Source: Paramagnetospirillum marisnigri
GTDB lineage: Bacteria > Pseudomonadota > Alphaproteobacteria > Rhodospirillales > Magnetospirillaceae
NCBI RefSeq assembly: GCF_001650715.1
Contig: NZ_LWQT01000044.1
Span: 124,001-188,000, forward strand
Direction of reading: 5' to 3'
Length of the DNA stretch: 64,000 nt
Part shown: positions 38,924 to 47,553 of the stretch, piece after piece
How positions within the stretch are numbered: position 1 is the first letter of the stretch
Layout of the letters: each line of letters starts with the position of its first letter
Translations under genes and position numbers: made by a program
Notes under the pieces: model-generated
Databases searched by the model: none
Seen by the model: the letters and a program-made list of their open reading frames with translations, nothing else
What the model was told of the DNA's origin: nothing

Positions 38924-39873
38924 GACAGCCCCGCCCGCCCCATGTCCAGGAACTTCTCGCGCCGCCGGGCCCGCAGGATGCCGCCTTCCATGTTGGAAAG
39001 ATCGCGCAGCGCCGAATCCAGCGACATGGACAGGGTCTGGACCATCAGGTCGATATTGCGGTGCGCACCGCCCATGGGCTCGGGCACCACCGAATCGATG
39101 ATGCCCAGCTTCAGCAGGTCCTGGGCGGTCAGGCGCAGTTGTTCCGCCGCGTCCTTGGCGTTCTCGCCCGAGCGCCACAGGATCGAGGCGCAGCCCTCGG
39201 GGCTGATCACCGAATAGATGGCGTGTTCCAGCATCAGCACGGTATTGGCGGTGGCGAGCGCGATGGCCCCGCCCGAACCGCCCTCGCCGATGATGGCCGA
39301 AACCACCGGCACCCGGACATTGAGGCAGGTCTCGATGGAGCGCGCGATGGCCTCGGCCTGGCCGCGTTCCTCGGCATCGACGCCGGGATAGGCGCCCGCC
39401 GTATCAACCAGGGTGATCACCGGGACCTGGAAATGGTCGGCCATTTCCATCAGGCGCACCGCCTTGCGGTAGCCCTCGGGCTTGGCCATGCCGAAATTGT
39501 GCCGGATGCGGCTTTCGGTGTCGTGGCCCTTCTCGTGGCCGATCACCATGACCGAGCGGCCCCGGAAGCGGCCCAGCCCGCCGACCACGGCCCGATCCTC
39601 GCCAAAGGCGCGATCACCGGCCAGCGGCGTGAAGTCCTCGATCAGCGCCTGGATATAGGCCAGGGCGTGCGGACGCTCGGGGTGGCGCGCCACCTGCGTC
39701 TTCTGCCAGGGCGTGAGCTTGGCATAGGTCGAGCGCAACAGCTTGTCGACCTTGGCCTGGAGCTTGCCCACCTCGTCGGCGATGTTGACGTCGCCACCAT
39801 CGGACAGGTGTCGCAGCTCCTCGATCTTGCCCTCGAGCTCGGCGATGGGCTTTTCAAATTCAAGGATATGCAT
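38920..39873 (-). CDS. accA: Acetyl-CoA carboxylase carboxyltransferase subunit alpha
   Basis: 317 residues, the normal length. It begins [20 protein letters not shown], with conserved blocks [40 protein letters not shown] and [13 protein letters not shown] and the C-terminal part [19 protein letters not shown]. With AccD it transfers the carboxyl group from carboxybiotin to acetyl-CoA, the first step of fatty-acid synthesis. There is no clear ribosome site before 39873; another in-frame ATG lies at 39885. It leads an operon with envelope genes through 4-base overlaps. Confidence 0.96.
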   Translation of the reverse strand: MHILEFEKPIAELEGKIEELRHLSDGGDVNIADEVGKLQAKVDKLLRSTYAKLTPWQKTQVARHPERPHALAYIQALIEDFTPLAGDRAFGEDRAVVGGLGRFRGRSVMVIGHEKGHDTESRIRHNFGMAKPEGYRKAVRLMEMADHFQVPVITLVDTAGAYPGVDAEERGQAEAIARSIETCLNVRVPVVSAIIGEGGSGGAIALATANTVLMLEHAIYSVISPEGCASILWRSGENAKDAAEQLRLTAQDLLKLGIIDSVVPEPMGGAHRNIDLMVQTLSMSLDSALRDLSNMEGGILRARRREKFLDMGRAGLS

Positions 39874-39934
39874 GGGGGAAGTCATACAAGCACACGCGGT
39901 CCGGAGCAAGCGGAGAGACGCGTCGCCCAGACCA

Positions 39935-40780
39935 TCAGGTCCCGGCCGGGGCCATGGCCAGCAGGCTGACGAACAGGGGGCCGAACACCTTTTCCGGCTC
40001 CGAGCCCCAACGCTCCATGAAGGCGGCTTTCCGCTCGGGCGTGAACGTCTCCAGCCGGAATTCCGAGAACAGGGTCAGCAGCAGGCGGCTCATCTGGGGT
40101 TCGCCGAATTCGCGGGTCAGCTTGTCCTCGGACTTCTTGGGAATGAAGGCGTTGGATGCGGTCGAGATGGAGGACGGGTTGGAATTCATGATGATCAGGA
40201 ACCAGTCCTTGCGCGGCTCGAAGCGGCGGAAGCTCCGCGCGATGGCCACCGCCATGGTCTCGAAGATCAAAAGCACGTCGAAATCGCGATAGAAATCGTC
40301 CCAGGCCACCATGCTCTCATTGGTGCGGTGGCGCTCGGCGGCCTCGTTGGCCCGGGTGCGCAGCTTCTCGAACGGCTCCTCGCCGATGATCATGCGGACG
40401 GCGGCAAAGAACTGGGGCAGGTTCTTGCGCTCGATGCCGCTGTCGGGATCGTTGAGCAGCAGATGAAACGGCTGGGTGATGATGCGGCCGATGAAATCGG
40501 TGCGCTGTTGCTCGATGCGGCGAAGGGCGAAGGCCGAATCACAGCCCATTTCCCAGTTGGCGTAATAGTCGGACAGTGGTCCCTTGGCCGACAGCACCGC
40601 ATTGGCGATGCGCCGCACCACATCCATGGTGACGGCGCCGTCATGGGCGGACTCGTCCAGCAGGTCGATCATGGCGCGTACCGCCACCCCGGCGACGCCC
40701 CGGCAGCGTTTGCCCCCAGGCTCGCGCAGAAGCATGGCCGTCTCCGGTTCGGCCACCGACGGCGTTTCCTGCGATCCCAT
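39935..40780 (-). CDS. Conserved hypothetical protein (281 aa)
   Basis: 281 residues, mainly helical and soluble, with no signal peptide or membrane segment. Recognisable stretches are [39 protein letters not shown] and [21 protein letters not shown] recognise no domain or catalytic motif. Codon use matches the neighbours, and the frame is closed and well spaced (61 bp before accA), so it is real. The 280 bp upstream, up to the aminopeptidase start, hold an AT-rich stretch (about 40797-40860) that probably contains the promoters. Confidence 0.8.
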   Translation of the reverse strand: MGSQETPSVAEPETAMLLREPGGKRCRGVAGVAVRAMIDLLDESAHDGAVTMDVVRRIANAVLSAKGPLSDYYANWEMGCDSAFALRRIEQQRTDFIGRIITQPFHLLLNDPDSGIERKNLPQFFAAVRMIIGEEPFEKLRTRANEAAERHRTNESMVAWDDFYRDFDVLLIFETMAVAIARSFRRFEPRKDWFLIIMNSNPSSISTASNAFIPKKSEDKLTREFGEPQMSRLLLTLFSEFRLETFTPERKAAFMERWGSEPEKVFGPLFVSLLAMAPAGT

Positions 40781-41060
40781 GCCGGCCCACCTTTGTTAAC
40801 AAAATAAAAACATAAGCCTAATACAGAAGTATCTTACATCAAACGCATGATTGATTGAAGCTTGCCATGGGTACGCCAACCTTTGTCTAGGACTGAATCG
40901 GGGAGGCTTCTTGCTGCATTGCGGCATTAGTTCGTTACCTTGCCGGGATTGGCAACCCTGGGGTGAGTTTGAATCGGCGGAAACGGGGCTATCACCGTCG
41001 AAGGTCATGCACTACCTTTCTAAGGAGGCAAGCAAGCGACACCACAGGCGGAATGACCCC

Positions 41061-42914
41061 ATGACCGATGACTGCGCCATTACCGGGCCAGCAGCGCCAC
41101 AGCGGTTGGATGCCCTTCGCGCCGAACTGGCGCGTCGCGGCCTGACCGGCTTCATGGTGCCCCGTTCCGATGAACATCAGGGCGAATACGTGCCGCCCTC
41201 GGCCCAGCGGCTGGCCTGGCTGACCGGCTTTTCCGGTTCGGCGGGGGCGGCGGTGGTGCTGGTGGATCGCGCCGCCATCTTCGTGGACGGCCGTTATACC
41301 CTGCAGGTGCGGGCCGAGGTGGATACCACCCGCTTTCAGCCGCTGCATCTGGTGGAACAGCCCCCGACCCGCTGGCTGGGCGAGGTTTTGGCCAAGGGTG
41401 ACCGGCTGGGCTTCGATCCCTGGCTGCACACCGCCGATCAGGTGGAGGCGTTGCGGCTGGCCTGCGAGCGGGTGGGTGCCGAACTGGTGGCCTGTCCCGA
41501 CAATCCGCTGGATGCGGTATGGCTTGACCGGCCGTTGCCCCCCATGGCGCCGGTGGAGGTCCAGGACGAGGCCCTGGCCGGTCTCGGCTCCATCGACAAG
41601 CGCCGTGATATCGCCGCCGCCCTGGCGGCCGAACAACTGTCCGCCCTGGTCTTGAGCGCGCCCGATTCCATCGCCTGGCTGCTCAATGTGCGGGGCGGTG
41701 ACGTGGCCTATACGCCGTTGCCGCTGTCCTTCGCCGTCCTGCATGACGATGCGTCCGTGGATTGGTTCATCCATGCGGCCAAGCTTCCCGATGGGCTGGC
41801 GGCCCATCTCGGCCCCGATATCCGGGTGCGGCCTCCGACGGATCTGGAGGCTGAACTGGAGCGGCTGGGCCGCCTCGGTGCCCGGGTGCGGGTCGATGCC
41901 GCCACCGCGCCCGCCCGGATTTCCGAGCTGCTGGCGGCGGCGGGCGCCAGGCTGGAGCGTGGGGCCGATCCCTGCCAATTGCCCAAGGCCTGCAAAAATC
42001 CGGTGGAATTGGCCGGGCTGCGCGCCGCCCATCGTCGCGACGGTGCCGCCATGGCCCGTTTCCTGTGCTGGCTGGACCGGCAGGCGCCCGGCGGTCAGGT
42101 GGACGAACTGATGGCGGCGGCGGCGTTGGAGGGGTTTCGTCGGCCGGGCGAGAATTTCAGGGGCCTGTCCTTTCCCACCATCTCCGGTGCCGGTCCCAAT
42201 GGCGCCATTGTTCACTACCGTTCGAGTCCGGCGACCAACCGCCATCTGATGCCGGGCGAGCTGTATCTGGTGGATTCGGGGGCGCAGTACCGCGACGGCA
42301 CCACCGACGTCACCCGGACCGTGGCGGTGGGCAAGCCCCGGCCCCGCCAGCGCCGCCATTTCACCTTGGTGCTGAGGGGGCATGTCGCCCTGGCCCGGTC
42401 CCTGTTCCCGGTGGGCACCACCGGCAGCCAGTTGGACGTGCTGGCGCGGCAACCGCTCTGGGGCGAGGGATTAGATTACGACCACGGCACCGGCCACGGG
42501 GTGGGCAGTTATCTGTCGGTGCACGAAGGGCCGCAGCGGATTTCCAAGCTGGGCAATTCGGTGGCGCTGAAGCCGGGCATGGTGCTGTCCATCGAGCCCG
42601 GCTACTACAAGGCCGGGGCCTATGGCATCCGCATCGAGAATCTGGTGGCGGTGGTGCCGGTCAAGACACCCGCGGGGGGAGAGCGGGCGCTGTTGGGCTT
42701 CGAGACCCTGACCCTGGCGCCCATCGATCGCGCCCTGATCGACACAAGGCTGCTGACCTCCGAGGAGATTGGCTGGCTGGACGCCTATCACGCCCGGGTG
42801 CGGGACGAGATTTCGCCGTTGGTGGAGCCCCAGGTGGCGCAGTGGCTGGAGCAGGCGACCCGGCCGCTCAGCCCGGCCCGGTCCATCCCCGCTCGCGAGC
42901 GAAATCGGCGGTGA
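41061..42914 (+). CDS. Xaa-Pro aminopeptidase, M24B metallopeptidase
   Basis: 617 residues in the three-domain (creatinase-like) layout: two N-terminal creatinase domains (about 12-300; FMVPRSDEHQGEYVPPSAQR, AIFVDGRYTLQVRAEVD) and the C-terminal pita-bread catalytic domain (about 320-550). Metal ligands are visible: Asp in LYLVDSGAQYRDGTTDVTR, His in HGVGSYLSVHEGP and Glu in VLSIEPGYY and IRIENL. It removes an N-terminal residue before proline. ATG 41061 gives the family-like beginning; an ATG at 41007 is possible. It converges on the hemerythrin gene with a 47-bp overlap. Confidence 0.93.
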   Translation: MTDDCAITGPAAPQRLDALRAELARRGLTGFMVPRSDEHQGEYVPPSAQRLAWLTGFSGSAGAAVVLVDRAAIFVDGRYTLQVRAEVDTTRFQPLHLVEQPPTRWLGEVLAKGDRLGFDPWLHTADQVEALRLACERVGAELVACPDNPLDAVWLDRPLPPMAPVEVQDEALAGLGSIDKRRDIAAALAAEQLSALVLSAPDSIAWLLNVRGGDVAYTPLPLSFAVLHDDASVDWFIHAAKLPDGLAAHLGPDIRVRPPTDLEAELERLGRLGARVRVDAATAPARISELLAAAGARLERGADPCQLPKACKNPVELAGLRAAHRRDGAAMARFLCWLDRQAPGGQVDELMAAAALEGFRRPGENFRGLSFPTISGAGPNGAIVHYRSSPATNRHLMPGELYLVDSGAQYRDGTTDVTRTVAVGKPRPRQRRHFTLVLRGHVALARSLFPVGTTGSQLDVLARQPLWGEGLDYDHGTGHGVGSYLSVHEGPQRISKLGNSVALKPGMVLSIEPGYYKAGAYGIRIENLVAVVPVKTPAGGERALLGFETLTLAPIDRALIDTRLLTSEEIGWLDAYHARVRDEISPLVEPQVAQWLEQATRPLSPARSIPARERNRR

Positions 42915-43284
42915 CGAAATCCATGGTCGCCCGGTGTTCCAGGAACCACTGGGGCAAGGCTTCGGTGAAATAGTCGCGGCAGTCTTCACCGGCCTTCAGC
43001 CGGAGGATGATGCCGTCCAGTTCGGCCAGCACGCGCTGATGCTCGTCGCGGTGGGGTTCCAGCCCGAAAAAAGCCGTCCGCGTCATCATGGCTTCCTCGC
43101 GGGCGAAATGCTCGGCGCAATGATCGCGGAACGCCTCGGCGTCTGCCGTCAGGTCGCCGCCTTCCACCGCCAGGGCCGCGAGATGGTTGATGGCGTCCAC
43201 CGCATGGCGATGGTCGTGGTCGACGAACTCGACCCCCAGCAGCAGGGAGTCGGTCCAGCGAATGACGGAATGGGGAGCGATCAT
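42868..43284 (-). CDS. Bacteriohemerythrin
   Basis: 138-residue single-domain hemerythrin. The di-iron ligands are visible: His in VDHDHRHAVDAINH, HxxxE in CAEHFAREE, His pair in EPHRDEHQRVL and HxxxxD in FLEHRATMD. It binds O2 reversibly and in this group acts in oxygen storage, delivery or sensing. The start at 43284 is clear. The last 47 bp overlap the end of the convergent aminopeptidase gene, so the two mRNAs are complementary there. Confidence 0.93.
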   Translation of the reverse strand: MIAPHSVIRWTDSLLLGVEFVDHDHRHAVDAINHLAALAVEGGDLTADAEAFRDHCAEHFAREEAMMTRTAFFGLEPHRDEHQRVLAELDGIILRLKAGEDCRDYFTEALPQWFLEHRATMDFVTADFARERGWTGPG

Positions 43285-43368
43285 GGTGCGACGATCCGAA
43301 GACGGCGAAAAAGGCGCCGGAACTCTATCGAAATCGGGGCAAGACGCAAGCGGAAGGCGTGGTGGGGG

Positions 43369-43611
43369 TCAGCCGGTCAGTAGTTCGGTCTTGTTGCGGA
43401 AATACGAGCAGGCGAGGCAGGGACTGTCGCTGCGCAGCTTCTCGGCGAAGCCGATCCGCACCACCCAGCAGCCATCGCTTTGCGACTGATGCAGGTCATG
43501 ACCGCGACCATGGCTGCGGGCGGCGGCGATGGCCTCGTCGCAGCCGTCGCAGGGCAGGGCGCAGGCCTGATGGGCGGGGGCTGGGGCGCAGGTCGCGGAG
43601 CAGTCGGCCAA
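43369..43611 (-). CDS. Small Cys-rich protein, TTG start (tentative)
   Basis: No ATG or GTG start gives a sensible protein, but a TTG at 43611 preceded by AGAGGGAG does. The 80-residue product is rich in cysteine (ADCSATCAP, QACALPCDGCDEA, SDGCW, SPCLACSYF), eight Cys in all, with His residues (SHGRGHDLHQS). It probably binds metal or carries disulfides. It follows another Cys-rich small gene on the same strand by 43 bp. No family is recognised. Confidence 0.45.
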   Translation of the reverse strand: MADCSATCAPAPAHQACALPCDGCDEAIAAARSHGRGHDLHQSQSDGCWVVRIGFAEKLRSDSPCLACSYFRNKTELLTG

Positions 43612-43654
43612 GGCGGTCTCCCTCTGCTTGGTAGCTAACAAGGCCTTGCGGCGG

Positions 43655-43918
43655 TCAGTCGAGCAAGGGCGGCGGAGCGGCCACGTGCCGCAGCCGGTCC
43701 AGCAGTTTCGAGCGCAGCGGCGAGCCATGATGCAGGTCGCTGGCACAGCGCGCCGCTTCCTCGGCGCAGGCCTCGTGGTGATGGCAGGTCGTGTCCAGGG
43801 GACAGAAGGCGATATCCCCGAGAATCACCATGGCGTCAACCCAGACCCCACACTCGATGCAATTGGAGGTCGCCTGGAACTTCTTTTGGCAGTCGGTCGG
43901 CAGGGTGCATGTGCTCAT
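43655..43918 (-). CDS. Small Cys/His-rich protein
   Basis: 87 residues with cysteines spaced like metal sites (STCTLPTDC, SNCIECGVW, AFCPLDTTC, HHHEACAEEAARC). It has no signal peptide or membrane segment. ATG at 43918; no convincing ribosome site. It precedes another Cys-rich frame on the same strand, so the two may form a small operon. The short regular Cys spacing suggests zinc or iron-sulfur binding. No family is recognised. Confidence 0.5.
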   Translation of the reverse strand: MSTCTLPTDCQKKFQATSNCIECGVWVDAMVILGDIAFCPLDTTCHHHEACAEEAARCASDLHHGSPLRSKLLDRLRHVAAPPPLLD

Positions 43919-44014
43919 GCAGGTGATGATATGAAGTGATACTAGAAATCACAACCATATCTTCCCTGCGGGAAATGATGGGCAGGGGTGTTGTCGGCTT
44001 AGAGCAGACTGTGA

Positions 44015-44869
44015 TTAGGCGCCGCGCCGCAGCCCCGCCACCAGCTCGGCGTAATCGGCTTCCAAGTCGGGCGACAGGACGCCATGACGGATCAGGAAGT
44101 CGATCAGCACCAGATTGACGTTGAACTTGAAATCGTCGCCATGGCGCACCCGCTCGGCCACCTCGGCCACCGGCATCAGTTGGAAATCGGAAATCTCGCC
44201 GTCGGTATTGCGGGGGACGAAATCGGCGGGGACCTCCAGGTCGAAACAGAACATCAGGTCCGGCTTCAGGCCCCATTCATCCTCCATGCAATAGGCGATG
44301 GCCCCCACCGGCCGCGCGGTGGCGGCCAGGCTGGCGGGAATATCGGCTTCCTCGGCCGCTTCCTTGCGCAGATTCTCATGCAGGGTCAGCTCCATGGGCT
44401 GGCCACCCGCCACCATGTTGTCGAGCTTGCCCGGCGCCACCGATTTGTCCAGGGCGCGGCGCCCGATCCACAGATGCAGTCCATCGGGGCGGCGCACCAG
44501 CCCGTTGACATGGATGCCATAGGCGCGCAGGCCGAACAGGCTGACCACGCCGCGATCGACGCTCATCAGCGGCGGATCGTTGAGGCGGCGACCGACCCGA
44601 TAGCGCTCGCCCCGCAGCCGGGGTGTTCCCCAATCACGTTGCAATTCGAGACAGACCTCGTCCAGGGCAAGGCTGCGTTCGTCCGGGCTGGTCAGGGCCG
44701 GGTGCAACTCGACCGCACCGCCAGACCGCCGGAAGACCGCCGGAAAGGCCGCCAGCCGTCGCGCCATGTCGTGACGGATATGGCCGATCCGTTCGCCAGC
44801 CACCACGAAAGGCAGGAATTTGGACAGGTCGTGGCGATTGCAGGCGTTGATGTGGTCGAGGAAGGCCAT
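44015..44869 (-). CDS. DUF4743/Nudix hydrolase
   Basis: 284 residues. The N-terminal DUF4743 domain (about 1-125; MAFLDHINACNRHDLSKFLP) is followed by a Nudix domain (about 130-260) with Nudix box GQPMELTLHENLRKEAAEEADI (G-x5-E-x7-KE-x2-EE). The preceding strand holds YGIHVNGLVRRPDGLHLWIG. This is the arrangement of the TNR3-type Nudix proteins, which in eukaryotes act on damaged thiamine diphosphate derivatives. The R of the REUXEE box is Lys here. Thiamine-related house-cleaning is possible, but thiC is 24 kb away. Confidence 0.87.
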   Translation of the reverse strand: MAFLDHINACNRHDLSKFLPFVVAGERIGHIRHDMARRLAAFPAVFRRSGGAVELHPALTSPDERSLALDEVCLELQRDWGTPRLRGERYRVGRRLNDPPLMSVDRGVVSLFGLRAYGIHVNGLVRRPDGLHLWIGRRALDKSVAPGKLDNMVAGGQPMELTLHENLRKEAAEEADIPASLAATARPVGAIAYCMEDEWGLKPDLMFCFDLEVPADFVPRNTDGEISDFQLMPVAEVAERVRHGDDFKFNVNLVLIDFLIRHGVLSPDLEADYAELVAGLRRGA

Positions 44870-44976
44870 GGTTCTGTCCTCTCGGAAGGCGGGTGCAAAG
44901 GGTCGGCGCGATGGCCGTGCGAGTCAAGTGATCCGAGTCACTGTTCCCGCAGCGCAAAACGCGCTAAAAGGGGGGA

Positions 44977-45648
44977 ATGAGGACCCTGTATCATCATCCG
45001 CTGTGCCCGTTCTCCCGTCTGGTGCGGGTGGTCCTGGCCGAAAAGAAGCTGGAATTCGAGCCCCAGGTCGAGAAGTTCTGGGAGCGCCGCGCCGATTTCA
45101 CCGCCCTGAACCCGGCGGGCGAGGTCCCGGTGCTGGTGGAGGAGGGCGGCACCGCCCTGGCCGACGCCGTCGCCATCGCCGAATACCTGGACGAGACCCA
45201 TCGCGAGCCGCCGCTGCTGCCCGCCGACCCGCTGGCCCGCGCCGAGGTGCGCCGCCTGGTGGGCTGGTTCGGCAGCAAGTTCCACACCGAGGTCACCCTC
45301 AATCTGGTGGGCGAGAAGGTCTACAAGCGGCTGTCCTCCCAGCATGGCGAGCCGGATTCGCGCAAGATCCGGGCGGGCTTCGCCAATATCCACGAGCATC
45401 TCAACTATGTGGCCTGGCTGACCGAGCGCCGCGCCTTCCTGGGCGGTTCGGTCTTCACCCTGGCCGATATCGCCGCCGCCGCCCAGATTTCCGCCATCGA
45501 CTATCTGGGCGACGTCCCCTGGGACGCCCATGTGGGCGCCAAGGACTGGTATGCCCGGGTCAAGTCGCGGCCCAGCTTCCGCGCCGTGCTGGCCGATCAC
45601 CTGCCCGGCATGCCGCCGCCCCGGCACTATGCCGACCTGGATTTCTAG
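44977..45648 (+). CDS. Glutathione S-transferase family protein
   Basis: 223 residues. The N-terminal thioredoxin-like domain (about 1-80) begins MRTLYHHPLCPFSRLVRVVL, with the cis-Pro loop GEVPVLVEEGG and the glutathione-binding LADAVAIAEYLDE. The C-terminal helical domain (about 90-210) has FTLADIAAAAQISAIDYLG. The candidate catalytic residue is Ser or Cys of CPFS. An AAGGGGGGA site precedes the ATG. It overlaps the polysaccharide deacetylase start by 20 bp, so the two genes are co-transcribed. Substrate unknown. Confidence 0.9.
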   Translation: MRTLYHHPLCPFSRLVRVVLAEKKLEFEPQVEKFWERRADFTALNPAGEVPVLVEEGGTALADAVAIAEYLDETHREPPLLPADPLARAEVRRLVGWFGSKFHTEVTLNLVGEKVYKRLSSQHGEPDSRKIRAGFANIHEHLNYVAWLTERRAFLGGSVFTLADIAAAAQISAIDYLGDVPWDAHVGAKDWYARVKSRPSFRAVLADHLPGMPPPRHYADLDF

Positions 45649-46309
45649 GCTTCTCCCCGCTCTTTTCCTTCTGCTCGCGGTCCCCGCCGGGGCCGAGGTG
45701 GTCACCCAACTGCCCGGCCGCGACAAGGTGGTGGCGCTGACCTTCGACGGCTGCGAGGCCCCCAATGCTCCCGCCCTGCTGGACCCGTCCATCCTGGCGG
45801 TGCTGGAGGCCGAGAAGGTTCCCGCCACCTTCTTCGTCACCGGCCTGTTCGCCCGGCGGAATGCCGCCGGACTGGCGCGGCTGGCCGAAACCGGGCGGAT
45901 CGAGGTGGAAAACCACTCCTTCGACCACCCCCAGCACATGGAACGCCTGGATGGCCCCCGCCTGCGCCGTCAGGTGGCGGAGACCGATTCCGAGATCGAG
46001 CGCGTGACCGGTCGCAGGCCCCGCTTCTTCCGCTTTCCCGCCGGGAATTACGATGCCGCCGCCCTGGCCGAGGTGGAAAGTCTGGGCCACACAGTGGTGC
46101 ATTGGAGCTTCGCCTCTGGCGATCCCGCCCGGGGGGTGACGCCCGCCCATCTCACCGACTGGGTGCTGTCCCGGACCCGGCCGGGCAATATCCTGATCTT
46201 CCACGTCAACGGCCGGGCGCCCGCCACCGGCGCGGCATTGCCCGGCATCCTCGCCGAGTTGCGCAAGCGGGGATACGGCTTCGTCCGCCTGGACGAGGTG
46301 ATGAAGTGA
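45629..46309 (+). CDS. Exported polysaccharide deacetylase (NodB-like)
   Basis: 226 residues with signal peptide TWISRLLPALFLLLAVPAGA. The NodB domain has TFDGCEAPNAPAL (motif 1, with Cys where Asp-Gly is usual), HSFDHPQH (motif 2, metal-binding His pair), RFFRFPAGNYDA (motif 3) and a final HVNGRAP. The family removes N-acetyl groups from chitin-like or peptidoglycan sugars in the periplasm. It starts inside the end of the GST gene. Motif 1 reads T-F-D-G rather than T-F-D-D-G, so metal binding may differ. Confidence 0.88.
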   Translation: MPTWISRLLPALFLLLAVPAGAEVVTQLPGRDKVVALTFDGCEAPNAPALLDPSILAVLEAEKVPATFFVTGLFARRNAAGLARLAETGRIEVENHSFDHPQHMERLDGPRLRRQVAETDSEIERVTGRRPRFFRFPAGNYDAAALAEVESLGHTVVHWSFASGDPARGVTPAHLTDWVLSRTRPGNILIFHVNGRAPATGAALPGILAELRKRGYGFVRLDEVMK

Positions 46310-46809
46310 GTGGTGGTATGAGCCCCTTCTCCCCCGAGCGTCATGCCCTGGACGGTTGCCGCCTGCGGCCGCTGGAACCCGCCGACTGCCGCCCCATGGC
46401 CGAGGCGCTGGCGGCCCAGGACCCGTGGCTCAGCCTGGGCTTCAATGCCACTGCCCTGGAGCGTTATCTGGCCCGCGACGATGCCGCCCTGGCCCGTTTC
46501 GCGGTGGAACGGGGCGAGGACGGCCGCGCCGGACTGCTGGCGGTGCGCTGGCCCTGGCTGCGCGGCGCCTATATCGAGCTGCTGGCCGTCTTCCCCGCCC
46601 ATCAGGGCCGCGGCCTGGGTGGGGCGGTGGTGGACTGGGTCGCGGGCCAGACCGCCGGGATCACCCCCAATCTGTGGGCCTGCGTCTCGGATTTCAACGC
46701 CTCGGCGCGGGTGTTCTACGCGGCGCGGGGCTTCGTCGAGGTCGCGCCGCTGGAGGATCTGGTGGCGCCGGGCCGGGCCGAGATACTCCTCAGAAGGCGA
46801 TCAGGCTGA
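46306..46809 (+). CDS. GNAT family N-acetyltransferase
   Basis: 167 residues from a GTG at 46306 with a GAGG site, overlapping the deacetylase stop; an ATG at 46318 is the alternative. The GNAT core holds strand AYIELLAVFPAHQ and the acetyl-CoA P-loop QGRGLGGAVVDW (about 103-114), then FNASARVFYAARGFVEV near the C terminus. The third gene of the GST-deacetylase operon, it could act on the product of the deacetylase or on an unrelated small molecule. The 3' end overlaps the convergent LysE gene by 20 bp. Confidence 0.87.
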   Translation: MSGGMSPFSPERHALDGCRLRPLEPADCRPMAEALAAQDPWLSLGFNATALERYLARDDAALARFAVERGEDGRAGLLAVRWPWLRGAYIELLAVFPAHQGRGLGGAVVDWVAGQTAGITPNLWACVSDFNASARVFYAARGFVEVAPLEDLVAPGRAEILLRRRSG

Positions 46810-47410
46810 CCAGGGCGGCGAGGCCGAACACCATCAGCAATCCGCCCGACAGGTGGTTGAACAGCCGCATGCGCTCGGGCGTGAAGCGGGCTCGCGCCGC
46901 CGAGGCCACCGCCGACAGGATCAGCCACCACAGGGTCGAGCCGCAGAAGATGCCTGCCACCAGCCATGCCGACTGAACACCCCCCGGCTGGGCCGATGGC
47001 CCCAGGGCGGCGAACACTCCCGCCACGCCTAAGATGGTGCCGGGATTGGTGGCGGTGATGGCGAAGGTGGAGACGAAGTCCTTCAGCATGCCCGGCCCCT
47101 TGCCCGGCTCGGCCTCGATGGCGATGGCGGCGGCCCGCCAGGTGTGGCCCCCCAGCCAGATCATGAACAGCCCGCCCACCACCTTGATGGCAGTGATCTG
47201 GCCGTTGATGAAGCTCATGATGGCGCCGACGCCGAAGGCCGCCACCGCCCCGAACACGGTATCGGCCATGGCGGCGCCCAGACCGGCCACGAAGGCGGCC
47301 AGGCGCCCATCGGCCAGGGCCTTGCGAATACAGAGGATGCCCACCGGGCCGATGGGGGCGGCGATGGAAAAGCCGATCATCACGCCGCGCAGGAAGGGTA
47401 TGGAGTCCAA
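46790..47410 (-). CDS. LysE/RhtB family exporter
   Basis: 206-residue inner-membrane protein with six predicted helices and the LysE signature near the start: FSIAAPIGPVGILCIRKALADG (about 14-35). Other typical parts are GAAMADTVFGAVAAFG and a long loop AEPGKGPGMLKDF. The family exports amino acids or related metabolites. The first codon at 47410 is TTG; an ATG at 47380 would shorten it by ten residues. It is convergent with the GNAT gene. Substrate unknown. Confidence 0.88.
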   Translation of the reverse strand: MDSIPFLRGVMIGFSIAAPIGPVGILCIRKALADGRLAAFVAGLGAAMADTVFGAVAAFGVGAIMSFINGQITAIKVVGGLFMIWLGGHTWRAAAIAIEAEPGKGPGMLKDFVSTFAITATNPGTILGVAGVFAALGPSAQPGGVQSAWLVAGIFCGSTLWWLILSAVASAARARFTPERMRLFNHLSGGLLMVFGLAALVSLIAF

Positions 47411-47492
47411 GGGAGAGCTTTCACCGGGCCAGAGTGTCGCGCGTCAGGTACGACGAATCGGCCATGCTTGGCAACGGCTGATCGCGGGTGCC

Positions 47493-47520
47493 GAAAAAAG
47501 CTCCCCGCCGAAGCGGGGAG
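47493..47520 (-). terminator. Rho-independent terminator of lpxC
   Basis: CTCCCCGC (47501-47508), CGAA loop, GCGGGGAG (47513-47520). On the minus strand it is followed by a T-run (complement of 47494-47499). It lies 33 bp past the lpxC stop. Confidence 0.88.
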
Positions 47521-47553
47521 GACCTTGGGGGTCGTAAACTGGAAAGGGCAAAA

